Below, one piece after another: positions 35,201 to 46,631 of a stretch of 64,000 nt of DNA (positions are counted from its first letter, which is position 1; every line of letters starts with the position of its first letter). The position numbers and the translations under genes were made by a program. The notes below the pieces were generated by a model, which was not told the origin of the DNA, ran no database searches, and was given only the letters and a program-made list of their open reading frames with translations. This DNA is from Osedax frankpressi (Eukaryota > Annelida > Polychaeta > Sabellida > Siboglinidae), in assembly GCA_964035775.1 (NCBI GenBank), contig OZ038312.1, forward strand, positions 34,031,960-34,095,959, written 5' to 3'.

Positions 35201-38200
35201 CCGTCGCCGTCCGCGTAACACAAGTACGTGCAGTTCAACCGGCGGCAGGTGGCGTCGTGGGCGGGCGCCCGCAATCGCCCGCTAATCGTAAACGCGTCGA
35301 TATCGCCGCGGTCGAGGGCGAGGGCGGCGGTGGGGCGGGCGTCGGCGTCGCGCGCGCGCAGAATCGACGCCGCCGTCGTCCAGTACGTGGAGCCGGACCA
35401 ACGGGTCAAGTCGCCGGCCGCCGTTTCCGGTAGCCACGTGGTCCAGGTGCGTCGCGACGAGCCGTCGACGTCGGCGCGTTCCAGACGTCCCGACACGGTC
35501 CAGTAGACGCGACGGCGGTCGGCGCACAGGGCGCCGATGCGTTGTCCGCCTCCGACGCCCACCAGGCGGCGGCATACGGAGGAAGCGTCGCCGCCCGCTA
35601 GGGGGCAAACGTAGATGGCGCCGCGATCGCCGCTGCGGTCGTCGCCGGTGTACGCGAGCAACGAGAGCGTCGCCAGCACGACCAGCAGACGCGGGTGGCG
35701 GGCGTTCACCAACACCGCGAAATGGCGGCGGTTTCCGGGCAGGTAAGACGTGGCGTTCACCGAGTTGTGGCGGGCGTCGGTGTAGAGCAGAGCTCGCGAG
35801 GCTAGTTCGACGGCGGCGGCGTACAGGAAACCGTCCTCGCCGGAGTCCACCAGCAGTCTGTCGGGTTCGCCGACCCGACCGACGTACGCGTAACGGCGGT
35901 CCGAGGTTATCCAGAACAAGAGGTCGCCGCTAGAGCGCAGCGTGTGGCGGGCGGCGTCGAAATTGGCCTTGACGAGGCGCGCGCGCCCCTCGGACAAAGC
36001 CCTAGAGTACAAGGCGCCGTCGTGTCCGTAGAGTAACCGGGCGCCGCCAGGGCAATTGCGGGCGTCCGTCGCGGGCACGGCGACGCCCGCCTCGCACAAA
36101 CACTCGGCGCGTGCGTTCGTCACGGCCACGCACAGCTGCGAGCAGTTGGAAGGTGGGCAAGGATTCGCGGTAATCTCCGCGGGGTCAATAGAGGTCGCCA
36201 ACGCGATGCCGTCCATTCGAGAGAACGTATTGTCTAATCCGTCGGTTAGGGAAAACATGCCGTGAGAAGTGATCACGTGCACTCGACCCCTGGATATTTC
36301 AATAGCTCGCGAGGCCGGATAAGATTCTCGACTAGAGGGAAGGTCAACGGGTTTGCCGGTAAGGTCGTAGGTCAACAGCTTATCGCCGCGGAGTAGCCAC
36401 AGCGTAGATGTAACTGGGTCGACGTCGAAATCCACTGTCGGATTCGTTACGGACGACGAGGTAAAGGCAAAGGTAATCAAAAGCTGCACGTTTTGTCCAA
36501 GAAGATTGCAGCGTTCCAGTATCACGGTGGTGGTGGTGGTGGTGGTGGGGGTGGGGGTGGTGGTGGTGGTGGTGGTGGTGGTGGTGGCGGCGGAGTCGGT
36601 GGACGTGTAACGGGAGGAGGAAGAGGAGGAGGAGGAGGAGGAGGGGGAAGGGACGCCGTTCACACTCCTAAGCCACCACAGAGAACGCATCGCCACGCGT
36701 ACACGGGACACGTGTCCTCGAGCGGTCAGAAGGTGGCGACGATTCCGGCCGGTCTCCGAGTAGACGGTCAAGCGACGCGCGTGGCGTGCGTCGTCGGTCG
36801 TAAACGCGTAGATATTACGCGACAACGTGTCCACGGCGAATGCCTCGATATCGCCGTCGCCGCCAACTCCGCTAGACGGCGTTACGATCACGTGACGCCA
36901 CCTCGACCCATCGGCCGACGACGAGTGGAGTCCGCTTTTCGTCGACCAGTAAACGGAGCCGAGGCGGGCGCTCTGCGCAGCGTCGGCGTGGCGGGCGTCG
37001 GCGTGGCGGGCGTCGGCGTGGCGGGCGTCGGCCAGGTAGGCCAGACCGCCAACGCCGTCGACGGCGACGGGAAGCAGACGACCGTCCGGGTACCTGCGCA
37101 ACTGACCGCCGACGACGAGAAGTAGGCGTGGCGAGACGCCGACGTACGCCACGCAGGCGCCGCGCGCGCCGAGCTCTAGGCGTAACGGGCACGCGCAGGC
37201 CACGCCCACCGAACCGCGGAGGAGGCACCGGTGGCTGCAGACGTTACACGCCGTCTTGTGGGCGGGGTTTGGCGCGCCAGCGGATCTCGATAGGTCGACG
37301 CCCGCCACGCCCATCATATCGGGCACCTGTTCGACGACAACGGCCGGAGTGACGTCATCGGCGGGAGGAGAGCCGTCGTCCGCCAGGGGGAAGCGTAGCA
37401 TGACGCGTAGATTCTGGTAGGTGGCGTACAGTTGGTGGTCGAGTATGGCGAGACCGAAGGCGAAAGGTTTTTGCAGACGAGAAGATAGGAATACTCTGCG
37501 ATCGCCACCGTCCAGTCGAATGGACTCCAGGACATCTAGACTGGAGTCGCACCAATAGAGGCGGTGGTGCTGTGAGGATGATATGGGGTTGAGGAAGATA
37601 TGGGGGTGAGGGGGGATAGAGGTGTGTGAGGGGGATATGGGGGTGAGGGGGGGATAGAGGTGTGTGAGGGGGATAGAGGTGTGTGAGGGGGATATGGGGG
37701 TGAGGGGGGATAGAGGTGTGTGAGGGGGGATAGAGGTGTGTGAGGGGGATATGGGGGTGAGGGGAGATAGAGGTGTGTGAGGGGGGTATGGGGGTGAGGG
37801 GGGATAGAGGTGTGTGAGGGGGATATGGGGTGAGGGGGGATAGAGGTGTGTGAGGGGGGTATGGGGGTGAGGGGGGATAGAGGTGTGTGAGGGGGATATG
37901 GGGTGAGGGGGGATAGAGGTGTGTGAGGGGGATATGGGGGTGAAGGGGGATAGAGGTGTGTGAGGGGGATAGAGGTGTGTGAGGAGGATATGGGGGTGAG
38001 GGGGGATAGAGGTGTGTGAGGGGGGATAGAGGTGTGGTTAGTGGTGTAGATATAGTTGCGAAGGGCTTAGGAATTCGGTTAGAGGCTTGGTATGATAATT
38101 CTAGCATGTATTTATGAATATGTGAATAGGGGCGTGGTTACATAAAAACTATTATTTATATATTTATTTACTTATGCAATAAACAATTAAATAAACAATT

Positions 38201-40051
38201 AAATAAACTTATATTCAAAAACACATTAAATGCAATAAACAAATTTTCGTAGATTCTACAATAGAACACTACAGGTATTCATCAGAAAGTGAGTCATTTC
38301 ATTTTACGTAACTAAAAGTTATACAATGAGGTAAACACAATGGTTTTATAGTCCTTATACAGTGTGTGTAGTTTGTGTAGTATGTGTAGTTAGTGTAGTG
38401 TGTGTAGTTTGTGTAGTTTGTGTAGTGTGTGTAGTTTGTGTAGTTGGTGTAGTGTGTGTAGTTGGTGTAGTTGGTATAGTTGGTGTAGTGTGTGTAGTTT
38501 GTGTAGTTTGTGTAGTGTGTGTAGTGTGTGTAGTTGGTGTAGTTTGTGTAGTTGGTGTAGTGTGTATAGTTGGTGTAGTGTGTGTAGTGTGTGTAGTGTG
38601 TGTAGTTGGTGTAGTTTGTATAGTGTGTGTAGTGTGTGTAGTTAGTGTAGTGTGTGTTGTGTGTGTAGTTGGTGTAGTGTGTGTAGTGTGTGTAGTTGGT
38701 GTAGTTAGTGTAGTGTGTGTAGTTGGTGTAGTTGGTGTAGTTAGTGTAGTTGGTGTAGTGTGTGTAGTTGGTGTAGTTGGTGTAGTTTGTGTAGTTGGTG
38801 TAGTTGGTGTAGTTGGTGTAGTTGGTGTAGTTGGTGTAGTTTGTGTAGTTGGTGTAGTTGGTGTAGTTTGTGTAGTTGGTGTAGTTGGTGTAGTTGGTGT
38901 AGTGTGTGTAGTTGGTGTAGTTGGTGTAGTGTGTGTAGTGTGTGTAGTTAGTGTAGTGTGTGTTGTGTGTGTAGTTGGTGTAGTGTGTGTAGTGTGTGTA
39001 GTTGGTGTAGTTTGTGTAGTGTGTGTAGTTGGTGTAGTTTGTGTAGTTGGTGTAGTTGGTGTAGTTAGTGTAGTTGGTGTAGTTGGTGTAGTTGGTGTAG
39101 TTAGTGTAGTTGGTGCAGTGTGTGTAGTTGGTGTAGTTGGTGTAGTTAGTGTAGTTGGTGTAGTGTGTGTAGTTGGTGTAGTTTGTGTAGTGTGTGTAGT
39201 GTGTGTAGTTGGTTTAGTTTGTGTAGTTGGTGTAGTTAGTGTAGTTGGTGTAGTTAGTGTAGTTAGTGTAGTTGGTGTAACCTGTTTAGTTTCATGTACT
39301 GCGAGTCCGTTAGGCCAAGTAAGACTAGTGTCGACTAGTACCTTACGCTCTGTTCCTGTGTGATTGCATTACTAATAACCTAAGTATTCATTCAAGTACA
39401 GACTACCTATTTTAACTCAGATTTCGGTGTATTATAAAAGGATACATTTTTTACAAAGAACAAATACAAGTGTACATATAAATAAATGTACTTGTTCATA
39501 TGTATTTACTTATATATTTAATTATATATTTACTTATGTATTTACTTAGATATTTACTTATGTATTTACTTAGATATTTACTTATGTATCAATTACTTCG
39601 GATGCTATTTATCCTTACCATACTGTTAATTGTAAATACTTTCTTTAACAATAATAAATTATACATTATATATATGTTATCCCAAATATCACCTTCACCC
39701 TCGACTCCCGAGCCCTCTTCACAGCACCCCTTCTTCGTTCACTTCCCAAACCCTATTTCTAACCCTCACTACTCCAACAACAACTATTACTCTACATACT
39801 CCACACACATCAACTACCACCCAAACACTTTTCACGACCCTTACCGCAACACTCTATCACTCCAATCCTATCCCACCACCGCCAAACTACTAAACCATCA
39901 CCCCACCTCACCCTCACCCCACACCACCCCAAACCCAACTCATCACATCTACAATCTAAATTAATATCGCATTATGACTCACTTATATACTGGTTTACTG
40001 AAATTTGTATTAATTATATAATATATATTACATTACATTATAATGTAGATA

Positions 40052-40103
<52 letters not shown>

Positions 40104-42567
40104 TATATATATATATACCATAATGCATACGGTAAGATAAAGGATTATAAACCAGAGGAAATTAATAATATCTAGTGAATTAATAACGCCTGATTACATA
40201 ACGAATGAATGATTACATAATACCCGTTGCATAACGTCGGGTCGAAATGTGTAATCAATAGCGAGGGTCATGTCACAGTACATTACTTTATTAGTTAGAT
40301 CTTATTAGTCCGTAATAATGACCGTACTTACGTAATACACTAGGAGAGAACCGTGATTATAAAGGTAGTTATAAAAGGAGTGGATGTGTCGGTGAAGTAA
40401 TGTGTAACGAGTATTCTAATACTGCATTATAACTGCAGTTTGTATCAGTGGGTAGTGGTCAGTGGTCAGCGACAGTTAGTAGAAATGAGTGAGATAAAAA
40501 TGAGAACTCAAAATGAGTGAGTAAAAGTGAGTGACAGTTAGTAGAAATGATCTATTCGTTAATATGGTGGATTAGGCGCGAGTATTAGTAACTACAAGGG
40601 AGTAGTGATGAGTAGCAATGAGTAGAAGTAACTATTAGTTAGTACGAGGGAGCGGTAGCGAGTTGTAAAGAGTATGAGAGAGTAGTATGGAGTATAAGGA
40701 AGTAATAGTGAGTATAATATGGTATAATGGAATATATGTGTATAGTAGTAGGGAGTATAAGGGAGTAATAGTGAGTAGTACAGTAGTAAGTGACAATTAA
40801 TATCAATGAGTAGAAATGAATAGTAGTAAGTAAAGGGAAGTAGAAGTAAGTAGCAGAGAGTATGAGGAAGTAGCAGTCAGTCCGTCCGTTTTAAAAGCAG
40901 TATTTAAACATAGAGTATCATAATTACAAGTGAGTATGATACGTTTTAAAATAGACGGTACTTAGCGATGGTTGTGATTTTCTGACCCCATTCTCAAAGA
41001 CTAATCATCTCTAAAAAGAGGGTCGTAAAGTAAAGAAACAATGGCCGTTAAAAAACTCCAGTAACCGCACTGCGGGTAATTAAAAGTGACATGAGCGAAC
41101 TACGCAATCTATATCTGCTGTTAATAAGTCAAGCTAGTTAATAGGTGCGACATTTGCAGTTAATAAGGCGATCAGAAAATGTTATTACGGTGAAATATAA
41201 TTAAATTAATAAATATAATTACCTATAATGTGTATCTATAATGTTTACCTATAATGTTTATCTATAATGTTTATCTATAATGTTTACCTATAATGTTTAC
41301 CTATAATGTTTGCCTATAATGTTTACCTATAATGTTTACCTATAATGTTTATCTATAATGTTTACCTATAATGTTTATCTATAATGTTTACCTATAATGT
41401 TTACCTATAATGTTTACCTATAATATTTATCTATATGTACCTATAATGTTTATCTATAATGTTTACCTATAATGTTTATCTATAATGTTTACCTATAATG
41501 TTTATCTATAATGTTTATCTATAATGTTTACCTATAATGTTTACCTATAATGTTTACCTATAATGTTTACCTATAATGTTTACCTATAATGTTTACCTAT
41601 AATGTTTATCTATAATGTTTACCTATAATGTTTACCTATAATGTTTACCTATAATGTTTACCTATAATGTTTACCTATAATGTTTACCTATAATGTTTAC
41701 CTATAATGTTTACCTATGTTTACCTATAATGTTTACCTATGTTTACCTATATTGTTTACCAATATATAATCAGGTATATACGATACTGTATGACCCTTAT
41801 TAAACGTTTTAATAGCTAAACGGGAGACAACTTTTGAAGACACTATGTTAGATTTCTAGTTATCTAAAGAATGTCATGATTTTCATGCTAAACATAATGA
41901 CGAAATAATGATGAACAGAGATACGAAATAATTCACGGATACTGACCTAGAAGCGACCTTAGTTATGAAACGGTTTTTAGGAATTATACTTACACATACA
42001 TAAAACTAGAATATACTATAATATACTATTCGTGATTATCAAGTACCTGGTCAAGAGAAATATAATGATATGTCATAATGTAATGATTTGGTTACGTCAC
42101 TCACTACAGGGAGATTCAATTTTATTTAAAAAACATATTTAATTTGTCACTATTTTTTATATATACTTATTGTTATCCAAGTTTACATTTACTAAGGAAA
42201 TCTTGGCTATTATATTAAATATCTATTATTAAAATTTGAGTTGATTCACATATATATATTTTATTTTAATAATCATAATTTATCAAATAGCGTAACAATC
42301 ACTATAAAATATTTTAACATATAAAATAACTTAGTCTTTTGGGTATACATATGGTACTCCGATATAGAACGGTGCCCAATACCTTGGAGATGCTGGATAC
42401 TAGATCACAATACAATACAACAAACCATCCATGAAGGCAAGTTCGATGCGCGGTTTCGAGCCCCAATCAGTCCAGTACATGAAGCCGCGATGCAGAACCA
42501 AAGATCTAGGCTTTCTTAGTTCAGAGGTTATGAGAGGAATTCGATTCGCACCATCTAGATCACTTGT
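32139..42567 (-). CDS. LRP5/6: LRP5/6-type Wnt co-receptor (arrow homologue), 3' six exons
   Basis: Exons (high to low): 42567-42426, 39355-39282, 37569-34744, 34340-34136, 32599-32458, 32274-32139, about 1175 codons with matching phases. Order of parts: the later blades of beta-propeller 2 with [14 protein letters not shown] and WPNGLAV, EGF-like module, two strongly diverged propellers each followed by an EGF-like module, one LDLa module, a membrane span and a tail with [10 protein letters not shown], repeated TPCTTP and a terminal PPPPSP. HVTGAS and PPPPSP near the C-terminus are specific to LRP5/6 rather than LRP4. LRP5/6 sits in the plasma membrane, binds Wnt with Frizzled and, once phosphorylated on PPPSP motifs, recruits Axin. 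Propeller 1 and the signal peptide should lie at higher coordinates and were not found. Confidence 0.92.
32458..32599 (-). CDS. LRP5/6: LRP5/6 cytoplasmic exon with TPCTTP repeats
   Basis: Encodes [20 protein letters not shown] and then [20 protein letters not shown] with EFDDES. This corresponds to the LRP6 tail segment APPTTPCSTDVCDSD. The TPCT unit is iterated three times by a 12-bp repeat. The acceptor is TTCACCTCAG and the donor GTTAGT. Confidence 0.8.
32600..34135. other. LRP5/6: LRP5/6 intron, possibly hiding another tail exon
   Basis: Mostly AT-rich. Two less AT-rich stretches (32600-32760 and 33290-33430) could hide a small tail exon, for example one with the first PPPSP motif, but no frame and splice pair was convincing. 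An ATATATACGGTA-type repeat lies at 33903-34018. Confidence 0.4.
34136..34340 (-). CDS. LRP5/6: LRP5/6 cytoplasmic exon with [10 protein letters not shown]
   Basis: Starts [20 protein letters not shown] after a TTGCAG acceptor and contains [20 protein letters not shown], matching the LRP6 juxtamembrane block PPYDRAHVTGASSSSS. The end is uncertain: a GTCCGT donor at 34135 gives the phase the next exon needs, while a GTTGCC site 14 bases on would add PYFR (as in vertebrate TYFP) but would then require an undiscovered exon. Confidence 0.82.
34744..37569 (-). CDS. LRP5/6: LRP5/6 large exon: EGF, diverged propellers, LDLa, membrane span
   Basis: 942 codons in one exon. In order: propeller 2 end with [20 protein letters not shown] and [14 protein letters not shown]-like [13 protein letters not shown] (about 37255); propeller 3 with YWST in place of YWTD, an ADARH triplication (about 37025-36980) and a Ser/Thr homopolymer insert (36650-36520); EGF-like [10 protein letters not shown] (about 36160); propeller 4 with eroded motifs (FWITSD, LLYTDA, VYWTVS); EGF-like [10 protein letters not shown] (about 35250); a single LDLa with [18 protein letters not shown] (about 35070-35015); hydrophobic [20 protein letters not shown] (about 34945-34885) and RRRK stop-transfer. 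The acceptor is CCTCACAG and the donor GTAAGC. Vertebrate LRP6 has three LDLa modules. The exon is GC- and CpG-rich, unlike its surroundings. Confidence 0.93.
37573..38036. repeat. GGGGGATAGAGGTGTGTGAG minisatellite (~19- and ~37-bp units)
   Basis: Units of GATAGAGGTGTGTGAGGGG alternate with GATATGGGGGTGAGGGG. The array lies in the LRP5/6 intron (39281-37570) and runs to the acceptor of the large exon. On the transcribed strand it is C-rich, so it supplies the polypyrimidine tract, and CCTCACAG at the acceptor looks like a modified array unit. Confidence 0.95.
38340..39280. repeat. 9-bp minisatellite GTGTAGTTG
   Basis: About 100 units of GTGTAGTTG, GTGTAGTTT and GTGTAGTGT, in the same LRP5/6 intron and ending at its donor. 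The frames of 333, 81 and 63 codons across it (CVVCVV and CSLCSW patterns) come from a period divisible by three. Confidence 0.97.
39282..39355 (-). CDS. LRP5/6: LRP5/6 exon: propeller 2 blade with WPNGLAV
   Basis: Completes the Gly, then encodes [20 protein letters not shown] and ETKQ. Joined to its neighbours it reads [14 protein letters not shown]...[12 protein letters not shown], the expected blade order. The acceptor is CACACAG. The GTTACA donor runs directly into the adjoining minisatellite. Confidence 0.94.
39485..39605. repeat. 12-bp repeat TATTTACTTATG
   Basis: About nine units in the LRP5/6 intron upstream of exon 39355-39282. Confidence 0.85.
39685..39962. other. Strand-asymmetric, G-depleted, C-rich stretch
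   Basis: About 275 bases of C/A/T in which nearly all the few G residues follow C. It is the 3' part of a 154-codon plus-strand frame (39500-39964) that reads Pro/Ser/Thr/His-rich. I see no motif or splice context and do not call it a gene. It lies in an LRP5/6 intron. Confidence 0.5.
40055..40120. repeat. (TA)n tract
   Basis: Dinucleotide microsatellite. Confidence 0.95.
40121..41195. other. LRP5/6 intron, unique with degenerate GAGTA-rich part
   Basis: At 40480-40900 words such as GAGTAGTA, GAGTAGAAAT and AGGGAGTA recur irregularly, like an old decayed minisatellite. The rest is unique with no exon recognised. Confidence 0.5.
41196..41765. repeat. 14-bp minisatellite TACCTATAATGTTT
   Basis: About 40 units, with TATC and TACC variants, in the LRP5/6 intron between exons 42426 and 39355. 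Confidence 0.96.
42426..42567 (-). CDS. LRP5/6: LRP5/6 exon: propeller 2 blade with YWTD
   Basis: Encodes [40 protein letters not shown] and IELAFMD plus one base of Gly. [21 protein letters not shown] is the canonical LRP blade sequence. The acceptor is CCATTAG and the donor GTTTGT. Confidence 0.95.
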
Positions 42568-43440
42568 CTAATGGAAAATGTTTGAATAATTAATAATGTT
42601 ACAATAATATTTAATAGTCAGGATTCAGCGAAATTAATTAAATTTGTAATTAGTATTAAATAAACTATTATTTAATATCTTATTTCATGGTATTATATAT
42701 ATATAAACATTATTATAATAGAAATAAAGGTCTATTTTTAACAGAAAATCTAATATAATTGTATAAATATATTTAAGTTATGCAATTACAAATTAAAATA
42801 ATAATAATCAAGTTTAAAAACAAATGGTGGAAATGTAAAAAATGGATATTCTAGAGTTTCTTTTTAATATTAATGTTATCATAATTTAATATTAGTGTTA
42901 TCATAATTTAATATTAATGTTATCATAATTTAATATTAGTGTTATCATAATTTAAAATTAATTTTAAAGAATAAAATGTATTATAAAATGTATTAAATTA
43001 GATTTATTTATTTTATAAAATAAGACAATGTTATTTTTAAATAAAATATTAATAAAAATAATATGCCATATAACAATGTCTATGAATTATAAAGATCAAA
43101 GGTAAATGATATACAAATTGTAAAGAGATATGCACTCGAAATATATACATGAAATAGTTACAAACTGCCAGACTTAATGTATCCATATCTATATATCTAG
43201 CAATGATCATTTTTATAACATCAACAATAATAGAACAAAAGATACAATAATATTTATAAGATTGTAATCGTGGATAACCTTTGTAGTATAATGATCAATA
43301 TAATGCTTTGAAGTAATGTATACGTAATATATATTTGTAACAGAATTGGATTCTTATAAGATTACAATATGAACAAATAATGTTGCAATAACTATACAAT
43401 CTTAATAAAGATGCTTATATTGTTTATATTAAATATCTTT
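42568..43440. other. AT-rich DNA upstream of the last LRP5/6 exon found
   Basis: Should be an LRP5/6 intron. It contains four short repeats of AATTTAATATTAATGTTATC (42870-42960) and no recognisable exon. Confidence 0.5.
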
Positions 43441-43453
43441 GAGTTAATATGAT

Positions 43454-43499
<46 letters not shown>

Positions 43500-43803
43500 T
43501 TAATGTTATATAAGAATATTTTGTATATGAAATATAAGTATAAATATAAATATAAATATACATATAAATATACATATAAATATAAGTATAAATATAAATA
43601 TAAAAATAAATATAAATACAAATATAAATATAAATATAAATATAAATATAAATATAAATATAAATATAAATATAAATATAAATATAAATATAAATATAAA
43701 TATAAATATAAATATAAATATAAATATAAATATAAATATAAATATAAATATAAATATAAATATAAATATAAATATAAATATAAATATAAATATAAATATA
43801 AAT
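43441..43803. repeat. (TA)n and AAATAT hexanucleotide microsatellite
   Basis: (TA)n at 43455-43498, then about 43 AAATAT units to 43803. Frames of over 100 codons on both strands (YLYLYL, YKYKYK, IYIYIY) are artefacts. Confidence 0.97.
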
Positions 43804-45095
43804 TAGGTAAAAGATGAAACAATGTTTTCTTTTTATCACTTTAGTAATCAATGATTATAAGATTAATAGAGTATGTAATCAAATAAAAAATCTACTGGAA
43901 TATGTACCTAGAAATACCACACATATACATATAGTCATGGATGTTTAACCGTGAAAGATGATGAATGAGAATACATATGTTTCTTATATGTAATAAATAA
44001 TGAAAACACATAAAAAGTACTAGTTTGCAATACGTAAACACACCCAAGCATTCAGAAATATCTCGCATTTAATTACGAAGAAAAACACAGACATTGAAAA
44101 TAACAAAATGATGATAATTATAAAATTCCTCGGTGCACTAAATTAACTCTCGAGTGTCAGTTTGCCAATAAACATGGGGCCCCCGAAACAGTTGCTATAG
44201 GTAGGGGTGGGTAGATACTCGCGGACCTACGTTAATGTTGATACAAGTATGATACAGGGCCTACATTGTAAGCGATGGCGATACGTCAATATATACTAGA
44301 CTCAATAAAACTATTTGTATTTCATTACAATTTATATATAAAATCTGAATTTATGCGATATTCGTGATTGAAATACTAGTATAAGTAAATACATTTGTAT
44401 GACTGAAATACCCTTGTAATGGATAAATAAATTGTTAGATAAAGGATAATCAGTGATAATTAGAAGTAATTATAGAAATTAGCAGAAATAATTGAGGGTG
44501 TTACTTTCCATACACGGGGCAGTTAAATGTAATTTGAGATTTCAAAGTACATTCAAGGATTCTAGAATGATTGTTTCATTGGTTTCGAAGAAGTTGAATT
44601 AGCGTTGAAAATAAATCTAACGGGGGAGAGATAACGACTGAAAGATAACCCGCAATGAATCATAGACAATCGTAGAAAATCACGATCTTGGTATAAAAAC
44701 ATCCTCGAAAAACTCCTAATTTGACCAATTAAAGATAAGAACAAGGGCCTATATATAGCATCTGATAGATATCTGAATACGAATAACCATTCACTTATGA
44801 TACGAATGGATACCGCAGGATTACAGGTAGCGGTAGGGCCGTGGGGTAGAGTTTTAAAGTAGTAGGCGTAAATGTAACTGTTGTTATAAACAGCTTCTCG
44901 TAGTACTTCTTATCTCGGATAAACATATGTAGAAATATATCCAAATGCTTTTCTAACATAAATAAATGCGATTCAAGCGGTAACACTTTTGATTGACATA
45001 TTAGTATTTATAGAGTGAACTAAATCGATAATTAAAATGTAAAAAATAGGAAATTCAATAAATTAGTAATTTAGGGCAAATTATAATTACATAAG

Positions 45096-45156
<61 letters not shown>

Positions 45157-45712
45157 ACTTCCAAGATTAAAATGCATAAATAATAGAAATGGAAATTTCC
45201 AGTATTTACATTCCAGTATATGTCATAACTTGGTGAATTTTATATTTACATTATAAAATTAATCAAAAAGATGTAAACATATAAAAAAAATAATTTTAAA
45301 ATATTTTATATAAATATAATAATATTTATAACCATGAATTCTATATTCTTTATACAATTACCACACTATTTATAATACAAATATAATTGTATCTACTACT
45401 ATAGATCATCTCATAGTAGAACAACATATAACGTTAATATATCTAACTATGCCATGATAAGAATAACCACATTCTAAATTAATTATGCAATTAACTAATT
45501 AATCAACATAGTTGAATTGTATAAGATATAAATCTTAAATATTAGAATGTAACTACGATATTAATGAAATAACATTGTTAAATATAGGTGTCCATTTATA
45601 AGTAAACATATATTTACTCTACTCTACTAAACTACTCTTCATTCTATTCGCATGCAAAAGTCAAGTAGAGGGAGCATAACAAAATGTAACTCTACTCCAT
45701 TCTACTTTATAA
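43804..45712. other. Unique DNA, no gene supported
   Basis: Moderately AT-rich, with a (TA)n tract at 45100-45153. Minus-strand frames at 44562-44744 and 44795-44986 have some coding-like composition but no motif and no frame-matched partners. Confidence 0.45.
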
Positions 45713-46398
45713 TTGACCGAAATAGAGATTTCGAGTAGGGTATTCCACTGTGTAGATATTTCGAGTAGGGTATTCAACTGTGTAGAAATTTCGACAAGGC
45801 TATTCTACTTTCTAGAGATTTCGAGTAGGGTATTTCACTGTGTAGAGATTTCGAGTAGGGTATTCAACTGCGTAGAGATTTCGAGTAGGGTATTCAACTG
45901 CGTAGAGATTTCGAGTAGGGTATTCAACTATGTAGAGATTTCGAGTAGGGTATTCAACTGTGTAGAGATTTCGAGTAGGGTATTCAACTGTGTAGATATT
46001 TCGAGTAGGGTATTCAACTGTGTAGATATTTCGAGTAGGGTATTCAACTGTGTAGATATTTCGAGTAGGGTATTCAACTGTGTAGAGATTTCGAGTAATG
46101 TATTAAACTGTGTAGAGATTTCGAGTAGGGTATTCCACTGTGTAGAGATTTCGAGTAGGGTATTCAACTGTGTAGAGATTTCGAGTAGGGTATTCAACTA
46201 TGTAGAGATTTCGAGTAATGTATTAAACTGTGTAGAGATTTCGAGTAGGGTATTCAACTGTGTAGAGATTTCGAGTAGGGTATTCAACTGTGTAGAGATT
46301 TCGAGTAATGTATTAAACTGTGTAGAGATTTCGAGTAGGGTATTCAACTGCGTAGAGATTTCGAGTAGGGTATTCAACTGTGTAGAGATTTCGAGTAG
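45713..46398. repeat. 30-bp minisatellite (unit with AGAGATTTCGAGTAGGGTAT)
   Basis: About 23 units in strict 30-base register, with variants (ATATTTCG, AATGTATTAAACTG) shared by groups of units. Frames are open on both strands (EISSRVFNCV on plus, LEISTQLNTL on minus) because the period is divisible by three. No start, splice or flanking context suggests a gene. Confidence 0.97.
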
Positions 46399-46631
46399 AC
46401 CACACATTTGAGAGACTTGTGTTTGCATGTGTAAGAAACATTCCATAATAAGCAATGATAACAGAACTTATAAACATTGTAATAATATAGCATTAACAAT
46501 AATGGACAATAATTAATAAAATAATAAATTAAATTACTTAAAAGATAATAAAAACCGTTAATCTCAATTAATCTTATTTTATATATGGAGCAATATAGTT
46601 GATTGACAAACAATGGAAAGAGTGTCATATA

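Noticed and set aside
34790-37352. Several plus-strand frames and alternative minus frames over the LRP5/6 exon
   Set aside because: GC-rich shadows of the real coding frame; Arg-rich with no motifs.
37355-38107. 250-codon minus-strand frame (Pro/Ser/His-rich)
   Set aside because: Translation of the GGGGATAG minisatellite running into the large LRP5/6 exon in a different frame.
38362-39363. 333-codon frame (CVVCVVG repeats)
   Set aside because: 9-bp repeat artefact antisense to an LRP5/6 intron and exon.
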